A stretch of DNA of 40,002 bases from Sphingomonadaceae bacterium (GTDB taxonomy: Bacteria; Pseudomonadota; Alphaproteobacteria; Sphingomonadales; Sphingomonadaceae). The DNA lies in assembly GCA_025356175.1 (NCBI GenBank), contig JANXUP010000071.1:1-40002 (forward strand), read 5' to 3'. A program made the translations under genes and the position numbers. The notes beneath the pieces were generated by a model. It was not told the DNA's origin. It saw only the letters and a list, made by a program, of their open reading frames with translations, and did no database searches. Positions 1 to 7,839 of this stretch are shown here, one piece after another; within the stretch, counting starts at the first letter, position 1; every line of letters begins with the position of its first letter.

Positions 1-31
1 CAAACACCATTGCCTTAGGGGATAGAATGCC

Positions 32-370
32 ATGACCTATGTCGTCACCGACGCCTGCATCAAGTGCAAGTACATGGACTGCGTCGAGGTCTGCCCGGTC
101 GATTGCTTCTACGAGGGCGACAACATGCTGGTCATCAACCCCAGCGAATGTATCGATTGCGGCGTTTGCGAGCCCGAATGCCCAGCCGAAGCGATCCTGC
201 CCGACACCGAAAGCGGGCTTGAGCAGTGGCTTGAGCTCAACAACAAGTTTTCGGCGGAATGGCCCAACATCACCACCAAGAAGGAAACTCCGGCCGACGC
301 TGACGAGCACAAGGGCGAGGATGGCAAATTCGACAAGTACTTCTCGGCCGATCCCGGCGAAGGCGACTAA
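32..370 (+). CDS. fdxA: 7Fe ferredoxin FdxA
   Basis: A 112-residue soluble electron carrier that holds one [3Fe-4S] and one [4Fe-4S] cluster. The ligand cysteines are all visible at residues 9, 12, 17, 21, 25, 40, 43, 46 and 50, in the same spacing as Azotobacter ferredoxin I (CIKCKYMDC, then [11 protein letters not shown]). The C-terminal half is the acidic, cluster-free tail usual for this family, and the length is normal. A purine-rich GGGGAT lies about 10 bases before the ATG. It is followed after a long gap by carD, a neighbour pair seen in other sphingomonads (recalled, not checked). The redox partner cannot be told from the sequence. Confidence 0.95.
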   Translation: MTYVVTDACIKCKYMDCVEVCPVDCFYEGDNMLVINPSECIDCGVCEPECPAEAILPDTESGLEQWLELNNKFSAEWPNITTKKETPADADEHKGEDGKFDKYFSADPGEGD

Positions 371-460
371 GTCCTTTCGGAGGTTCGGATCGGGCTTTCC
401 GGGCCTCCCCGGCAACGCCAGACCGCGCAGTTCCTGCACCACTGGTAATTTTGTTGCGGC

Positions 461-480
461 CGTGCTATATAATCAGCACG
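461..480. promoter_or_regulatory. palindrome carrying a TATAAT-like -10, probable carD promoter
   Basis: CGTGCT at 461-466 and AGCACG at 475-480 are exact inverted arms around an AT core. TATAAT lies at 468-473, and TGC-TATATA (463-471) would be an extended -10 in an alternative register. No good -35 sits at 16-18 bp; TTGTTG at 451-456 is too close. Transcription from here would give carD a leader of roughly 175 nt. The palindrome could be an operator overlapping the promoter. This is a pattern call only. Confidence 0.45.
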
Positions 481-484
481 CAAT

Positions 485-502
485 GCGGGATTCCGGTCCC
501 GC
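485..502 (+). other. small hairpin in the carD leader
   Basis: GCGGGA (485-490) and TCCCGC (497-502) form a perfect 6-bp stem with a 6-nt loop. Further down, GACGGGA (524-530) can pair with TCCCGTC (605-611), enclosing about 74 nt. The 371-657 gap therefore holds potential RNA structure rather than a gene. No coding sequence with a believable start was seen in it. Confidence 0.4.
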
Positions 503-657
503 GGTAACAAGGCATCCAGACCGGACGGGACTTAGACATAGCGGTTGATGGCATCTTCGGGGCACGTGGTCTTGCGTGTTACGACTGCCGACCGATTGTC
601 TGAATCCCGTCGGCCAAATAACCAGCCGGGTCGCACCGGCGAGTGAAAGGACGTTAC

Positions 658-1194
658 ATGGTAACCAAGGCACAGGCCTTCGACGTCGGTGACTACGTGG
701 TTTATCCCAAGCACGGTGTTGGCCGGGTGATCGAGCTGCTCGAGCAGGAGATCGCTGGCATGCAGCTGGAGCTGTATGTGCTGCGGTTCGAAAAAGAGCG
801 TATGACCCTGCGCGTACCGGTGAGCAAGGTTGAGGCGATCGGCATGCGCAAGCTGTCGTCGGACAAGACCCTGCGTGAAGCCCTGGCGACTTTGACCGGC
901 AAGCCCAAGGTCAAGCGGACCATGTGGTCCCGCCGCGCCCAGGAATACGAAGCGAAGATCAACTCGGGCGATCTGGTCTCGATCGCCGAGGTAACCCGCG
1001 ACCTGTTCCGCGCGGACGACCAGCCCGAACAGAGCTATTCGGAACGACAGATCTTCGAAGCCGCCTCGTCGCGACTCGCGCGTGAGCTTGCAGCGATGGA
1101 AAAGACCGACGAGCCTTCGGCGCTCAAGAAGATCCTTGAGATCCTCAATGAGCATGCCCCGAAGTATTACGCCGAGGCGGCTGCCGTCGTCTGA
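658..1194 (+). CDS. carD: CarD/CdnL-family RNA polymerase-binding regulator
   Basis: A 178-residue transcription factor that binds the RNA polymerase beta subunit and stabilises open complexes at rRNA and housekeeping promoters (known for CarD/CdnL). The N-terminal CarD/TRCF interaction domain starts with FDVGDYVVYPKHGVGRV, and the remainder is the helical DNA-contacting domain, at usual family length. I start at the ATG at 658 because AAAGGA (647-652) is well spaced for it. A GTG at 643 in the same frame would add five residues but overlaps that ribosome-binding site. A strong terminator follows, so it is probably monocistronic. Confidence 0.93.
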   Translation: MVTKAQAFDVGDYVVYPKHGVGRVIELLEQEIAGMQLELYVLRFEKERMTLRVPVSKVEAIGMRKLSSDKTLREALATLTGKPKVKRTMWSRRAQEYEAKINSGDLVSIAEVTRDLFRADDQPEQSYSERQIFEAASSRLARELAAMEKTDEPSALKKILEILNEHAPKYYAEAAAVV

Positions 1195-1221
1195 CCACTG
1201 CGGATCAAAACAAAGCCACCA

Positions 1222-1249
1222 AGGGCCGCTCGCAAGGGCGGCCCTTTTT
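1222..1249 (+). terminator. Rho-independent terminator after carD
   Basis: AGGGCCGC (1222-1229) pairs perfectly with GCGGCCCT (1238-1245) around an 8-nt loop, and a run of five T ends at 1249. It lies 28 bp past the carD stop. Confidence 0.88.
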
Positions 1250-1264
1250 GCGTGATCCTCCCCC

Positions 1265-1312
1265 TTGACTTGCTGCCATGCTGTATTATGTCATTAACAC
1301 ACAGCTAGGAGG
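1265..1312 (+). promoter_or_regulatory. promoter region, dyad and Shine-Dalgarno of the GIN-domain lipoprotein gene
   Basis: TTGACT at 1265-1270 is followed by TATTAT at 1284-1289, a spacing of only 13, so the exact promoter is uncertain. GCTGT (1280-1284) and ACAGC (1301-1305) form an imperfect dyad over the -10 area. A near-perfect AGGAGG lies at 1307-1312, six bases before the ATG. A very similar element occurs at 38481-38504. Confidence 0.4.
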
Positions 1313-1318
1313 CATGCG

Positions 1319-2140
1319 ATGAGGTTCAACCAATTCCTGACCGGGCTTGCCCCGATCCTTGCGGTCGCGATGGCGGCCGGACTTTCCGGGTGCGACGGGG
1401 CGAACGTCTCGATCAATGGCGAGCACGGCAAGAAACTCGCCGAACTCGACATGAGCGGCGCCGCGCCCAACGAACTGGTGATGTTCGGCCCCGACGAGGT
1501 CCAGGTCAGTCAGGGCAACAAGCTGGCGATCACGGTCGATGGCGATCCCGCCGCAGTCGAAAAGCTGCGCTTCACGCTCAAGGATGGCACGCTGGGCATC
1601 TTGCGCGAAGGCAAGGTCTTCTCGGGCGATGACAAGACCGCCGTGGTCCACGTCACCATGCCCGCCCCGCGCGAACTGACCATGGGCGGTTCAGGCAAGA
1701 TCAGCGCCCCGGCAATGGCGCCGGGCGGCAAGGTCACGATCCTTGGGTCAGGCCGGATCGACACCCAGAACGTCTCGGGCGACAAGCTTGAGGTTACAAT
1801 GCCCGGTTCGGGCACGTTCCATGCGGCCGGCAAGGTTGGCAAGCTCGACCTCACAATCCTCGGCAGCGGCTCGGCTGAGATGGGCGATGTCAGCGTCGAT
1901 AGCGCCAAGGTCAATGTGCTCGGCTCGGGCGGCGCAACCTTTTCATCCGACGGCGATGTCGATGCAACGATCCTCGGTTCGGGCTCGGTTACCGTCAAAG
2001 GCCGCGCCCGCTGCAAGGTCAGCGCGATCGGATCGGGTCAGCTGATCTGCGAGAACGGGGTCACCAAGGTTTCCGATGTGGATGAGGACGCGCCGAGCAC
2101 TCCGGCTGCACCCGAACCGCCCGCCCCGCCCAAGCCTTAA
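1319..2140 (+). CDS. GIN-domain (DUF2807) lipoprotein
   Basis: A 273-residue exported protein. The first 25 residues are a lipoprotein signal with lipobox LSGC, so Cys25 is the probable lipidation site. The body is a DUF2807 'head GIN' domain, a beta-helix marked by recurring GSG turns (for example TILGSGR, NVLGSGG). The end is a short Pro/Ala-rich tail. The biochemical function of the family is unknown; it is thought to be a surface or periplasmic adhesive or binding fold. Its stop codon overlaps the stop of the converging tsaC gene, leaving no room for a terminator between them. Confidence 0.8.
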   Translation: MRFNQFLTGLAPILAVAMAAGLSGCDGANVSINGEHGKKLAELDMSGAAPNELVMFGPDEVQVSQGNKLAITVDGDPAAVEKLRFTLKDGTLGILREGKVFSGDDKTAVVHVTMPAPRELTMGGSGKISAPAMAPGGKVTILGSGRIDTQNVSGDKLEVTMPGSGTFHAAGKVGKLDLTILGSGSAEMGDVSVDSAKVNVLGSGGATFSSDGDVDATILGSGSVTVKGRARCKVSAIGSGQLICENGVTKVSDVDEDAPSTPAAPEPPAPPKP

Positions 2141-3087
2141 GCGGCAGCCCGCCGCAGCCGGTCGTTAAGCGCCGCACCCAGCCCATATTCGGGCAAGGCC
2201 GCGACTGCGATGCGCGGCTGCGGCGCGGCAGCAGCTTCGTGCAAGGCGGCGTAAAGTCGCGCGGCCGCCTCGGCCAAGTTGCCGCCGGGCGACAGGTTAT
2301 AGTCCCCGGCAAGCGGGCCGAAGCCGATCAGGAATTCGTCAGGCTCGGCGGAGCTTGCTGCCAGCCTGACCGGTTTGCCCGGCGCATAGTGGCTGGCGAG
2401 CTGTCCCGGCGCCTCGATACCGCGTGCCAAATGAGCTTCGGATTCGCGGCCCAATGTCTCGGCCAAATCCTCATGCGTAACCGGACCCGGGCGCAGCTGC
2501 TGCCAGGTCCCGTCGGCGCGCAGGGCGACGATGGTGCTCTCCAGCCCCGCCGGGCAATCGCCCCCGTCAAGCACCATTGATATCCGCCCCGCCAAGGACC
2601 GCGCGACATGCTGCGCGCTGGTCGGGCTGACCCCGCCGCTGCGATTGGCCGAAGGCGCCGCCAGCGGCAGTCCGCTCGCTTCGAGCACCGCGCGCATCAC
2701 CGGATGGGCCGGACAGCGCAAGGCGACCGTGGGCAACCCTGCGGTCACTGCCGGGGCGATTCGCGCTTCCTCCCTGAGCGGCAGAACCAGGGTCAGCGGT
2801 CCCGGCCAGAACTTCGCCGCCAGCTGGCGGGCGCGGTCGTCAAAAATGGCAATCGCTTCAGCCGAGGCCAGGTCAGGCACGTGGACGATCAATGGATTGA
2901 ACCCGGGCCGGCCCTTCGCCGCGTAGATCGCCGCTACGGCATCGGCCAAATCCGCCCGGGCGGCGAGGCCGTAGACTGTTTCGGTGGGCACGGCGACAGT
3001 TTCCCCCGCCACGATTCGCGCGGCCGCAGCGGCGATCCCGGCCGCGGCGGCTGGAACAATCTGTGGGCCGAGATGCTTGCCGGACAT
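2137..3087 (-). CDS. tsaC: L-threonylcarbamoyladenylate synthase (TsaC/Sua5)
   Basis: Makes threonylcarbamoyl-AMP from threonine, bicarbonate and ATP, the first step of the t6A37 tRNA modification. The 316 residues hold a YrdC domain (to about 200) with TETVYGLAA, the KGRPGFNPL substrate motif, SANRSGGVSPT and GLESTI. A C-terminal Sua5 domain follows with APGQLASHYAPGKP, so this is the long Sua5 type rather than the short E. coli TsaC type. The gene is divergent from the acyl-CoA dehydrogenase, with 57 bp between them. No strong ribosome-binding site is seen; the ATG is chosen because homology begins shortly after it. Confidence 0.93.
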   Translation of the reverse strand: MSGKHLGPQIVPAAAAGIAAAAARIVAGETVAVPTETVYGLAARADLADAVAAIYAAKGRPGFNPLIVHVPDLASAEAIAIFDDRARQLAAKFWPGPLTLVLPLREEARIAPAVTAGLPTVALRCPAHPVMRAVLEASGLPLAAPSANRSGGVSPTSAQHVARSLAGRISMVLDGGDCPAGLESTIVALRADGTWQQLRPGPVTHEDLAETLGRESEAHLARGIEAPGQLASHYAPGKPVRLAASSAEPDEFLIGFGPLAGDYNLSPGGNLAEAAARLYAALHEAAAAPQPRIAVAALPEYGLGAALNDRLRRAAA

Positions 3088-3144
3088 GCCGCCGCGCTAT
3101 AGTCCCTTGCGGGCAAAGCCAAGGAAAAGCGCTAGGACCCGCCA

Positions 3145-4881
3145 ATGGACTATGTTGCCAATACCGCCGACCAGATCCTCGCGATCCGGGTCAATGCGCG
3201 AATCGACGAACTCGCCGCGAGCGAGCGTTTCGCCGCAGCCAGTCCGGACATGGTCGAGGCGATCGTCGAAGGCATCGGCACGTTCGCCGCCGGGGAGTGG
3301 GCGCCGCTCAACCGCATCGGCGACCAGCAGGGCGCGCTGCTGGCGAACGGAACCGTATCGCTGCCCACAGGCTTTGCCGCTGCCTATCACCATTATGTCG
3401 AGCAGGGCTGGAACGCGATTGCGGGCGATCCGGAGTTCGGGGGGCAAGGCCTGCCCTTTACCCTGTCTGCCAATGTGATCGAGAACCTGGGCACCGCCAA
3501 CATGGCTTTCGGCCTGCTGCCGATGCTGACCGTGGGCGCAATCGAGGCGATCAGCCATCACGGTAGCGGCGCACAGAAGGACATGTATCTGGCCAAGCTG
3601 ACCAGCGGCGAATGGTCCGGCACGATGAACCTGACCGAACCGCAGGCCGGGTCCGACGTCGGCGCGTTGCGCACGACTGCCACGCTCATTGGCGCAGGCG
3701 AACACGTGGGCAAGTACCTGATCAAGGGCACCAAGATCTTCATCACCTGGGGCGAGCACGATCTCGCGCGCAACGTGATCCACCTGGTGCTGGCGCGCAC
3801 TCCAGATGCGCCAGCCGGAACGCGCGGGATTTCGCTGTTCGTGGTGCCCAAGTACTTCGTGAATGCCGAGGGCAATCCCGCGACACGCAACGACCTGCGC
3901 TGCGTCAGCCTCGAGCATAAACTCGGGATCATGGCCTCGCCGACTTGCGTGATGAGCTTCGGCGACAACGATGCATGTATCGGCGAATTGGTCGGGCACG
4001 AGAACGAAGGCCTGAAAGCCATGTTCACGATGATGAATTCGGCGCGGATCAATGTCGGCAACCAAGGTGTGCAGATCGCCGAGCGGGCGCTGCAGGCAGC
4101 GCAGCACTACGCCCGCGAGCGCGTTCAATCGGCGCGCGCCGGTTCGTCCGACAAAAGCCCGGTCGCGATCATCGAGCATCCCGACGTGCGCCGCATGCTG
4201 TTGCGGATGCGCGCGCTGACCGAAGGTGCGCGGGCCCTCCTTTACTACACCGCCGGACTAGTCGATCGCGGCGCGCTGGCCGATGCAGCGGCACTGGCCC
4301 GCGCCGATTGCCTGGTGCCGATGCTCAAAGCCTGGGGCACCGACATCGGCTGTGAAGTCGCCAGCCTTGGCGTACAGATCCACGGCGGCATGGGCTTCAT
4401 CGAGGAAACCGGCGCGGCCCAGCATTACCGCGATGCGCGGATTGCGCCGATCTACGAAGGCACCAACGGCATCCAGGCAGCTGACCTGGTCACCCGCAAG
4501 CTCGGCTACGAACAGGGCGCTGTCGTGACGTCGTTGTTCGCCGATACGGCGCGCGCCTGCGCTGACTGGCCAGCGCTCGCCGCGCTGGCGCAGGATTGCC
4601 GCGACGTGGCAGACTGGATGAGCGGTTCGGCCAGCCTCGACGACCGGCTCGCCGGCAGCGTGCCGTTCTGCACCATGGCCGCAGTTGCCGTTGCCGGGTG
4701 GCAACTGGTCCGCCAAGTCGGCGCGCTTGCCGGTGAAGGGAGCGCGCAAGCTTCAGCCAAGCTGGTGGTGGCGCGCTATTTCGCCGAGCACATCGCGGCT
4801 GAAACGCGCGGGCTCAAGGCTGCGGCAATGGGCGGGGCCGAGCTGCTTTACGCGCTCGATGCGGCAGCGCTCGCCGGATGA
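3145..4881 (+). CDS. acyl-CoA dehydrogenase, DmdC-like long form
   Basis: An FAD-dependent acyl-CoA dehydrogenase of 578 residues, the size of the DmdC / 3-methylmercaptopropionyl-CoA dehydrogenase-like group rather than the 380-residue classic type. Visible are the FAD/substrate segment MNLTEPQAGSDVG (161-173), FITWGEHD (199-206), QIHGGMGFIEETGAAQHYRD (411-430) and the catalytic base Glu438 in IYEGTNGIQ. A C-terminal extension of about 120 residues follows. DMSP-derived substrates are possible, but no dmdB or dmdD neighbour supports that, so the substrate is left open. The stop overlaps the next start (ATGA), indicating translational coupling. Confidence 0.9.
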   Translation: MDYVANTADQILAIRVNARIDELAASERFAAASPDMVEAIVEGIGTFAAGEWAPLNRIGDQQGALLANGTVSLPTGFAAAYHHYVEQGWNAIAGDPEFGGQGLPFTLSANVIENLGTANMAFGLLPMLTVGAIEAISHHGSGAQKDMYLAKLTSGEWSGTMNLTEPQAGSDVGALRTTATLIGAGEHVGKYLIKGTKIFITWGEHDLARNVIHLVLARTPDAPAGTRGISLFVVPKYFVNAEGNPATRNDLRCVSLEHKLGIMASPTCVMSFGDNDACIGELVGHENEGLKAMFTMMNSARINVGNQGVQIAERALQAAQHYARERVQSARAGSSDKSPVAIIEHPDVRRMLLRMRALTEGARALLYYTAGLVDRGALADAAALARADCLVPMLKAWGTDIGCEVASLGVQIHGGMGFIEETGAAQHYRDARIAPIYEGTNGIQAADLVTRKLGYEQGAVVTSLFADTARACADWPALAALAQDCRDVADWMSGSASLDDRLAGSVPFCTMAAVAVAGWQLVRQVGALAGEGSAQASAKLVVARYFAEHIAAETRGLKAAAMGGAELLYALDAAALAG

Positions 4882-5702
4882 GCGACAACGCCGAGCTGCT
4901 GGCCCGAATCGCCGAAGCGCTGGAGGCCATGGTTGGACGCCAGGCGAGCGGAGCCGGTTGGCTGGCCGCTCCCGCCTACGTCTGGGACGGCGCTGCGCGA
5001 TCGGTCGATGGGATCGCCGCGCCGCCCTCGGCGCTGATCAAGGGCATAGATGCTCAGAAGGCCACGGTAACGCGCAACGTCGCGCGTTTCGCCGCAGGCC
5101 ATGCCGCGCACGACATGTTGCTGTGGGGCGCGCGCGGCACGGGCAAGTCAGTGCTGCTGCGTGCAGCGGTGGTTGAGGCTCAGCAGTGCGATCCTGCCGC
5201 AATCGCGCTGGTTCAGGTTGCTCCCGAAGCACTCGGCAGCCTCAGCGCCCTGTTCGGCGAGCTCGCTGCAATCCCGCGCCGGTTCCTGGTCTTCATCGAC
5301 GATCTCGGGTTTGAGGAAGGCGACACCACCGGGCCGCGCGCGCTGCGCTCATGGCTCGAAGGCGGGGTCGAAGCGCGTCCGGGCAATGTCCGGCTGGCGG
5401 TAACCTCGAACCGGCGCGCGATCGTGCCGCGCCACCTCTTTGGGCAGGACGATCCGATCAACCCGCGCGACGCAGTTGACGATCAGCTCGCCCTGGCCGA
5501 CCGGTTCGGGCTGTCGGTGGGCTTTCACGCCTGCAGCCAGGATGATTACCTCGCCATCGTGGCCGGCTATGCCCGGCACCATGGGCTGGACTACGCCGAC
5601 GCAGATGCGCTCGAATGGGCCAAGCGCCGCGGCGCCCGTTCTGGCCGCGTGGCGTGGCAATATATTATCGAACTCGCCGGAGCGGCTAGCAAGAGCGTCT
5701 AA
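4878..5702 (+). CDS. DUF815-family ATP-binding protein
   Basis: A 274-residue AAA-type ATPase. Walker A is GARGTGKS (84-91) and Walker B is LVFIDD (137-142). A later SNRRAIVP stretch fits the sensor-1 region. The length is normal for DUF815. The cellular role of the family is unknown; a helper or remodelling ATPase role has been guessed from sequence. It overlaps the acyl-CoA dehydrogenase gene by 4 bp and so is co-translated with it, but nothing in the sequence ties the two functionally. It ends 4 bp before the converging dehydrogenase gene. Confidence 0.85.
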   Translation: MSDNAELLARIAEALEAMVGRQASGAGWLAAPAYVWDGAARSVDGIAAPPSALIKGIDAQKATVTRNVARFAAGHAAHDMLLWGARGTGKSVLLRAAVVEAQQCDPAAIALVQVAPEALGSLSALFGELAAIPRRFLVFIDDLGFEEGDTTGPRALRSWLEGGVEARPGNVRLAVTSNRRAIVPRHLFGQDDPINPRDAVDDQLALADRFGLSVGFHACSQDDYLAIVAGYARHHGLDYADADALEWAKRRGARSGRVAWQYIIELAGAASKSV

Positions 5703-5706
5703 CGGC

Positions 5707-7176
5707 TCAGTGCTGCTTGGCGGTTTCATCCGCCCTTAGCTTGGCGGTGTATTGGCCGGTTGGCGCAATAATGCTGCGCAGCGGCGGGATCTTTTCGGAC
5801 ACGACCGGCACGATCGGCGACGCCGGCTTGGCACCGGGTGCGACAACCCGCCAGATGATCCCGCCGGTATCGTCACTGACCAGCAAGGCGCCATCGTGGG
5901 CAAAGGTCACCCAGGTTGGCCGGCCATGGGTCTTGCCGCTTCCGGTGAGGAAGCCGCCTAGCAACGGCTGTGGCAGGCCAAGCGGGTTGCCCTTGTCGTC
6001 GAACTTCACGAAGACCACATCATAGCCCGATAGCGGGGTGCGGTTCCACGAACCGTGGCGCGCGATCACCGCTCCGTTGGCGAAATTCGGCCCAAGCAAG
6101 GTACCGCCCTGGACGAAGGCCATCCCCAGCGCGGCAACGTGTGCGCCCAGCCCATATTCGGGCTTGCGGACGAAATCGTCGAGATACTCGGGCGGAGCAT
6201 AGCTCACCCGCGTGTCGTTGTGCGTCTTCCACCACACCCAGGGCCAGCCATAATGCACGCCAACCGGGACGTTGGTGAGATAATCGGGGACCAGGTCCGG
6301 CCCAAGCTGGTCGCGTTCGTTCACCGTCACCCACAGTTCGCCGGTCGAAGGGTTCCAAGCTAGGCCGTTGGGGTTGCGCAAACCCTTGGCATATTGGCGG
6401 GGATAGCCCGGCTTGCCGAGCGTCTTTTCCCAGATCGTAGCGCGGCCTTCTTCGGCTGCCGGGCCGTTTTCACCGATGTTGCTTGAGGAACCGACCGCGA
6501 CATAGAGCCGCTTGCCGTCCTGGCTTAACAGGATGTTGCGCATCCAGTGGTTGCCGCCGCCGGGCATGTCCATGATCTTGGTCGGCTGCCCCGCCAGCGC
6601 CGTCTCGCCGAGCTGATATGGGAAGGCGAGCACTGCATTGTGATTGGCGACGTAAAGCGTGCCGTCCTGCCAGGCGATGCCCGAGGGCGAAGCAAGCCCG
6701 TTGCCTTGGCGCAGGACGAAGCGCTGGTCGGCCTTGCCATCACCGTTGGTATCGCGCAGCAGGATCAGGGCGTCGGGCGATCCCTCGTTGGCGCCGGCCC
6801 GGTGCATGATCACCGAGGCGATCATGCCGGTCACGCCGCCACTCATATTGCCCTTGGGTGCATCGGCTTCGGCCACAATCACGTCGCCATTGGGCAGCGC
6901 GTAGATCACCCGCGGGTGATCGAGCCCTTCGGCAAAGCGCATTACCTGCAGTCCGGGAGCCGTGGTGGGCGCTTCATTTGCCGCCCAGCCGACCGGTTTG
7001 GCGATCGAGACCGACGGGATCATCTCTTCGCGCGGCTGGCCCAAGACCGGGTCCTTGCCCGACAATTCGTCCAGCGTGTGCTGCGCCGGGGTGCCTCGCC
7101 AGACCCAATAGAAAAATCCGCCGAAAACGAGCAGGAACACCGCCAAGGCTACGAGCAATTTGCGTTTTGTCGACAT
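5707..7176 (-). CDS. sorbosone dehydrogenase-like (PQQ-type) beta-propeller protein
   Basis: A 489-residue membrane-anchored protein with one N-terminal transmembrane helix (about residues 7-27) followed by a six-bladed propeller of the L-sorbosone / soluble glucose dehydrogenase family. Family features include GLDHPRVIYALPNGDVIVAEA, DTNGDGKAD and RNPNGLAWNPSTGELWVTVN; the last usually contributes to the calcium/PQQ site. The substrate is unknown, and oxidation of an aldose or aldehyde in the periplasm is inferred. A TTG at 7239 would extend it by 21 polar residues; I prefer the ATG at 7176 because the membrane anchor then starts at once. Divergent from msrC. Confidence 0.85.
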   Translation of the reverse strand: MSTKRKLLVALAVFLLVFGGFFYWVWRGTPAQHTLDELSGKDPVLGQPREEMIPSVSIAKPVGWAANEAPTTAPGLQVMRFAEGLDHPRVIYALPNGDVIVAEADAPKGNMSGGVTGMIASVIMHRAGANEGSPDALILLRDTNGDGKADQRFVLRQGNGLASPSGIAWQDGTLYVANHNAVLAFPYQLGETALAGQPTKIMDMPGGGNHWMRNILLSQDGKRLYVAVGSSSNIGENGPAAEEGRATIWEKTLGKPGYPRQYAKGLRNPNGLAWNPSTGELWVTVNERDQLGPDLVPDYLTNVPVGVHYGWPWVWWKTHNDTRVSYAPPEYLDDFVRKPEYGLGAHVAALGMAFVQGGTLLGPNFANGAVIARHGSWNRTPLSGYDVVFVKFDDKGNPLGLPQPLLGGFLTGSGKTHGRPTWVTFAHDGALLVSDDTGGIIWRVVAPGAKPASPIVPVVSEKIPPLRSIIAPTGQYTAKLRADETAKQH

Positions 7177-7238
7177 GGCATAAGACTTAGGGCTAAGGTG
7201 CGGCAGCGGCAACTCCTTGCGACATATTTGGCAGAACA

Positions 7239-7721
7239 ATGTATCATTTTACGCCGGACCCGGCCCAGCCCAAGCCCGAACTCTACCGCGAACTGGCAGG
7301 AGCGGCGGCGGCGCTGGTCGCAGGCGAGCCCGATCCGGTCGCCAACATGGCCAATCTGGCGGCGCTGATCTGGCAATTCGTCCCCCGGCTTAACTGGGCC
7401 GGATTTTACCGGGTGAGCGGCAGCGAACTGGTGCTCGGACCCTTCCAGGGCGGTCCCGCCTGCATCCGCATCCCGTTTGGCCAAGGGGTGTGCGGAACCG
7501 CCGCGGCCAGCGCCTGCACGCAGCTGGTGGCCGACGTTCGCGCCTTTCCCGGACACATTGCCTGCGACGCGGCGAGCGCTTCCGAACTGGTGGTGCCGGT
7601 CATGCGCGGCGGTGCGGTAATCGCGGTAATCGACCTCGACAGTCCGGAGCCCGCACGTTTCGATGCAGAGGATGCCCGCGGGATCGAAGCCTTGGCCGCT
7701 GCAATCGCGGACGCGATCTGA
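7239..7721 (+). CDS. msrC: free methionine-(R)-sulfoxide reductase (GAF domain)
   Basis: Reduces free L-methionine-(R)-sulfoxide using thioredoxin, part of oxidative damage repair in the cytosol. The 160 residues are one GAF domain with the family signatures GPFQGGPAC, PFGQGVCGTAA and FPGHIACDAAS. Cys75, Cys85 and Cys109 correspond to the three catalytic/resolving cysteines of E. coli fRMsr; Cys93 is extra. Length is normal. It is divergent from the PQQ-type dehydrogenase with a 62-bp gap, and probably monocistronic. Confidence 0.92.
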   Translation: MYHFTPDPAQPKPELYRELAGAAAALVAGEPDPVANMANLAALIWQFVPRLNWAGFYRVSGSELVLGPFQGGPACIRIPFGQGVCGTAAASACTQLVADVRAFPGHIACDAASASELVVPVMRGGAVIAVIDLDSPEPARFDAEDARGIEALAAAIADAI

Positions 7722-7839
7722 TCCGCACCGAAACGGGACACCGCCAAGACAATTCGAGCTTCGGCTTGGAACTGCGGGGTTAGCGATGCTAAATTCCGGG
7801 TTAACGCCGGACTCGCCCGGCCCTGTTCAGGGGATTGCC

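Noticed and set aside
451..473. TTGTTG plus TATAAT as a complete sigma-70 promoter for carD
   Set aside because: The spacing is only 11 bp; the -10 is kept as a candidate, but this -35 is not.
371..657. A small protein or non-coding RNA gene in the fdxA-carD gap
   Set aside because: No frame has a start with ribosome-binding site and coding composition; the structure seen is better explained as the carD leader.
1265..1289. TTGACT plus TATTAT as a standard promoter for the GIN-domain gene
   Set aside because: The spacing of 13 bp is too short for a confident call; reported only as a low-confidence region.
3097..4179. A 360-codon minus-strand open frame opposite the DmdC-like dehydrogenase
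   Set aside because: Antisense shadow of a well-supported gene, with no domain or ribosome-binding site.
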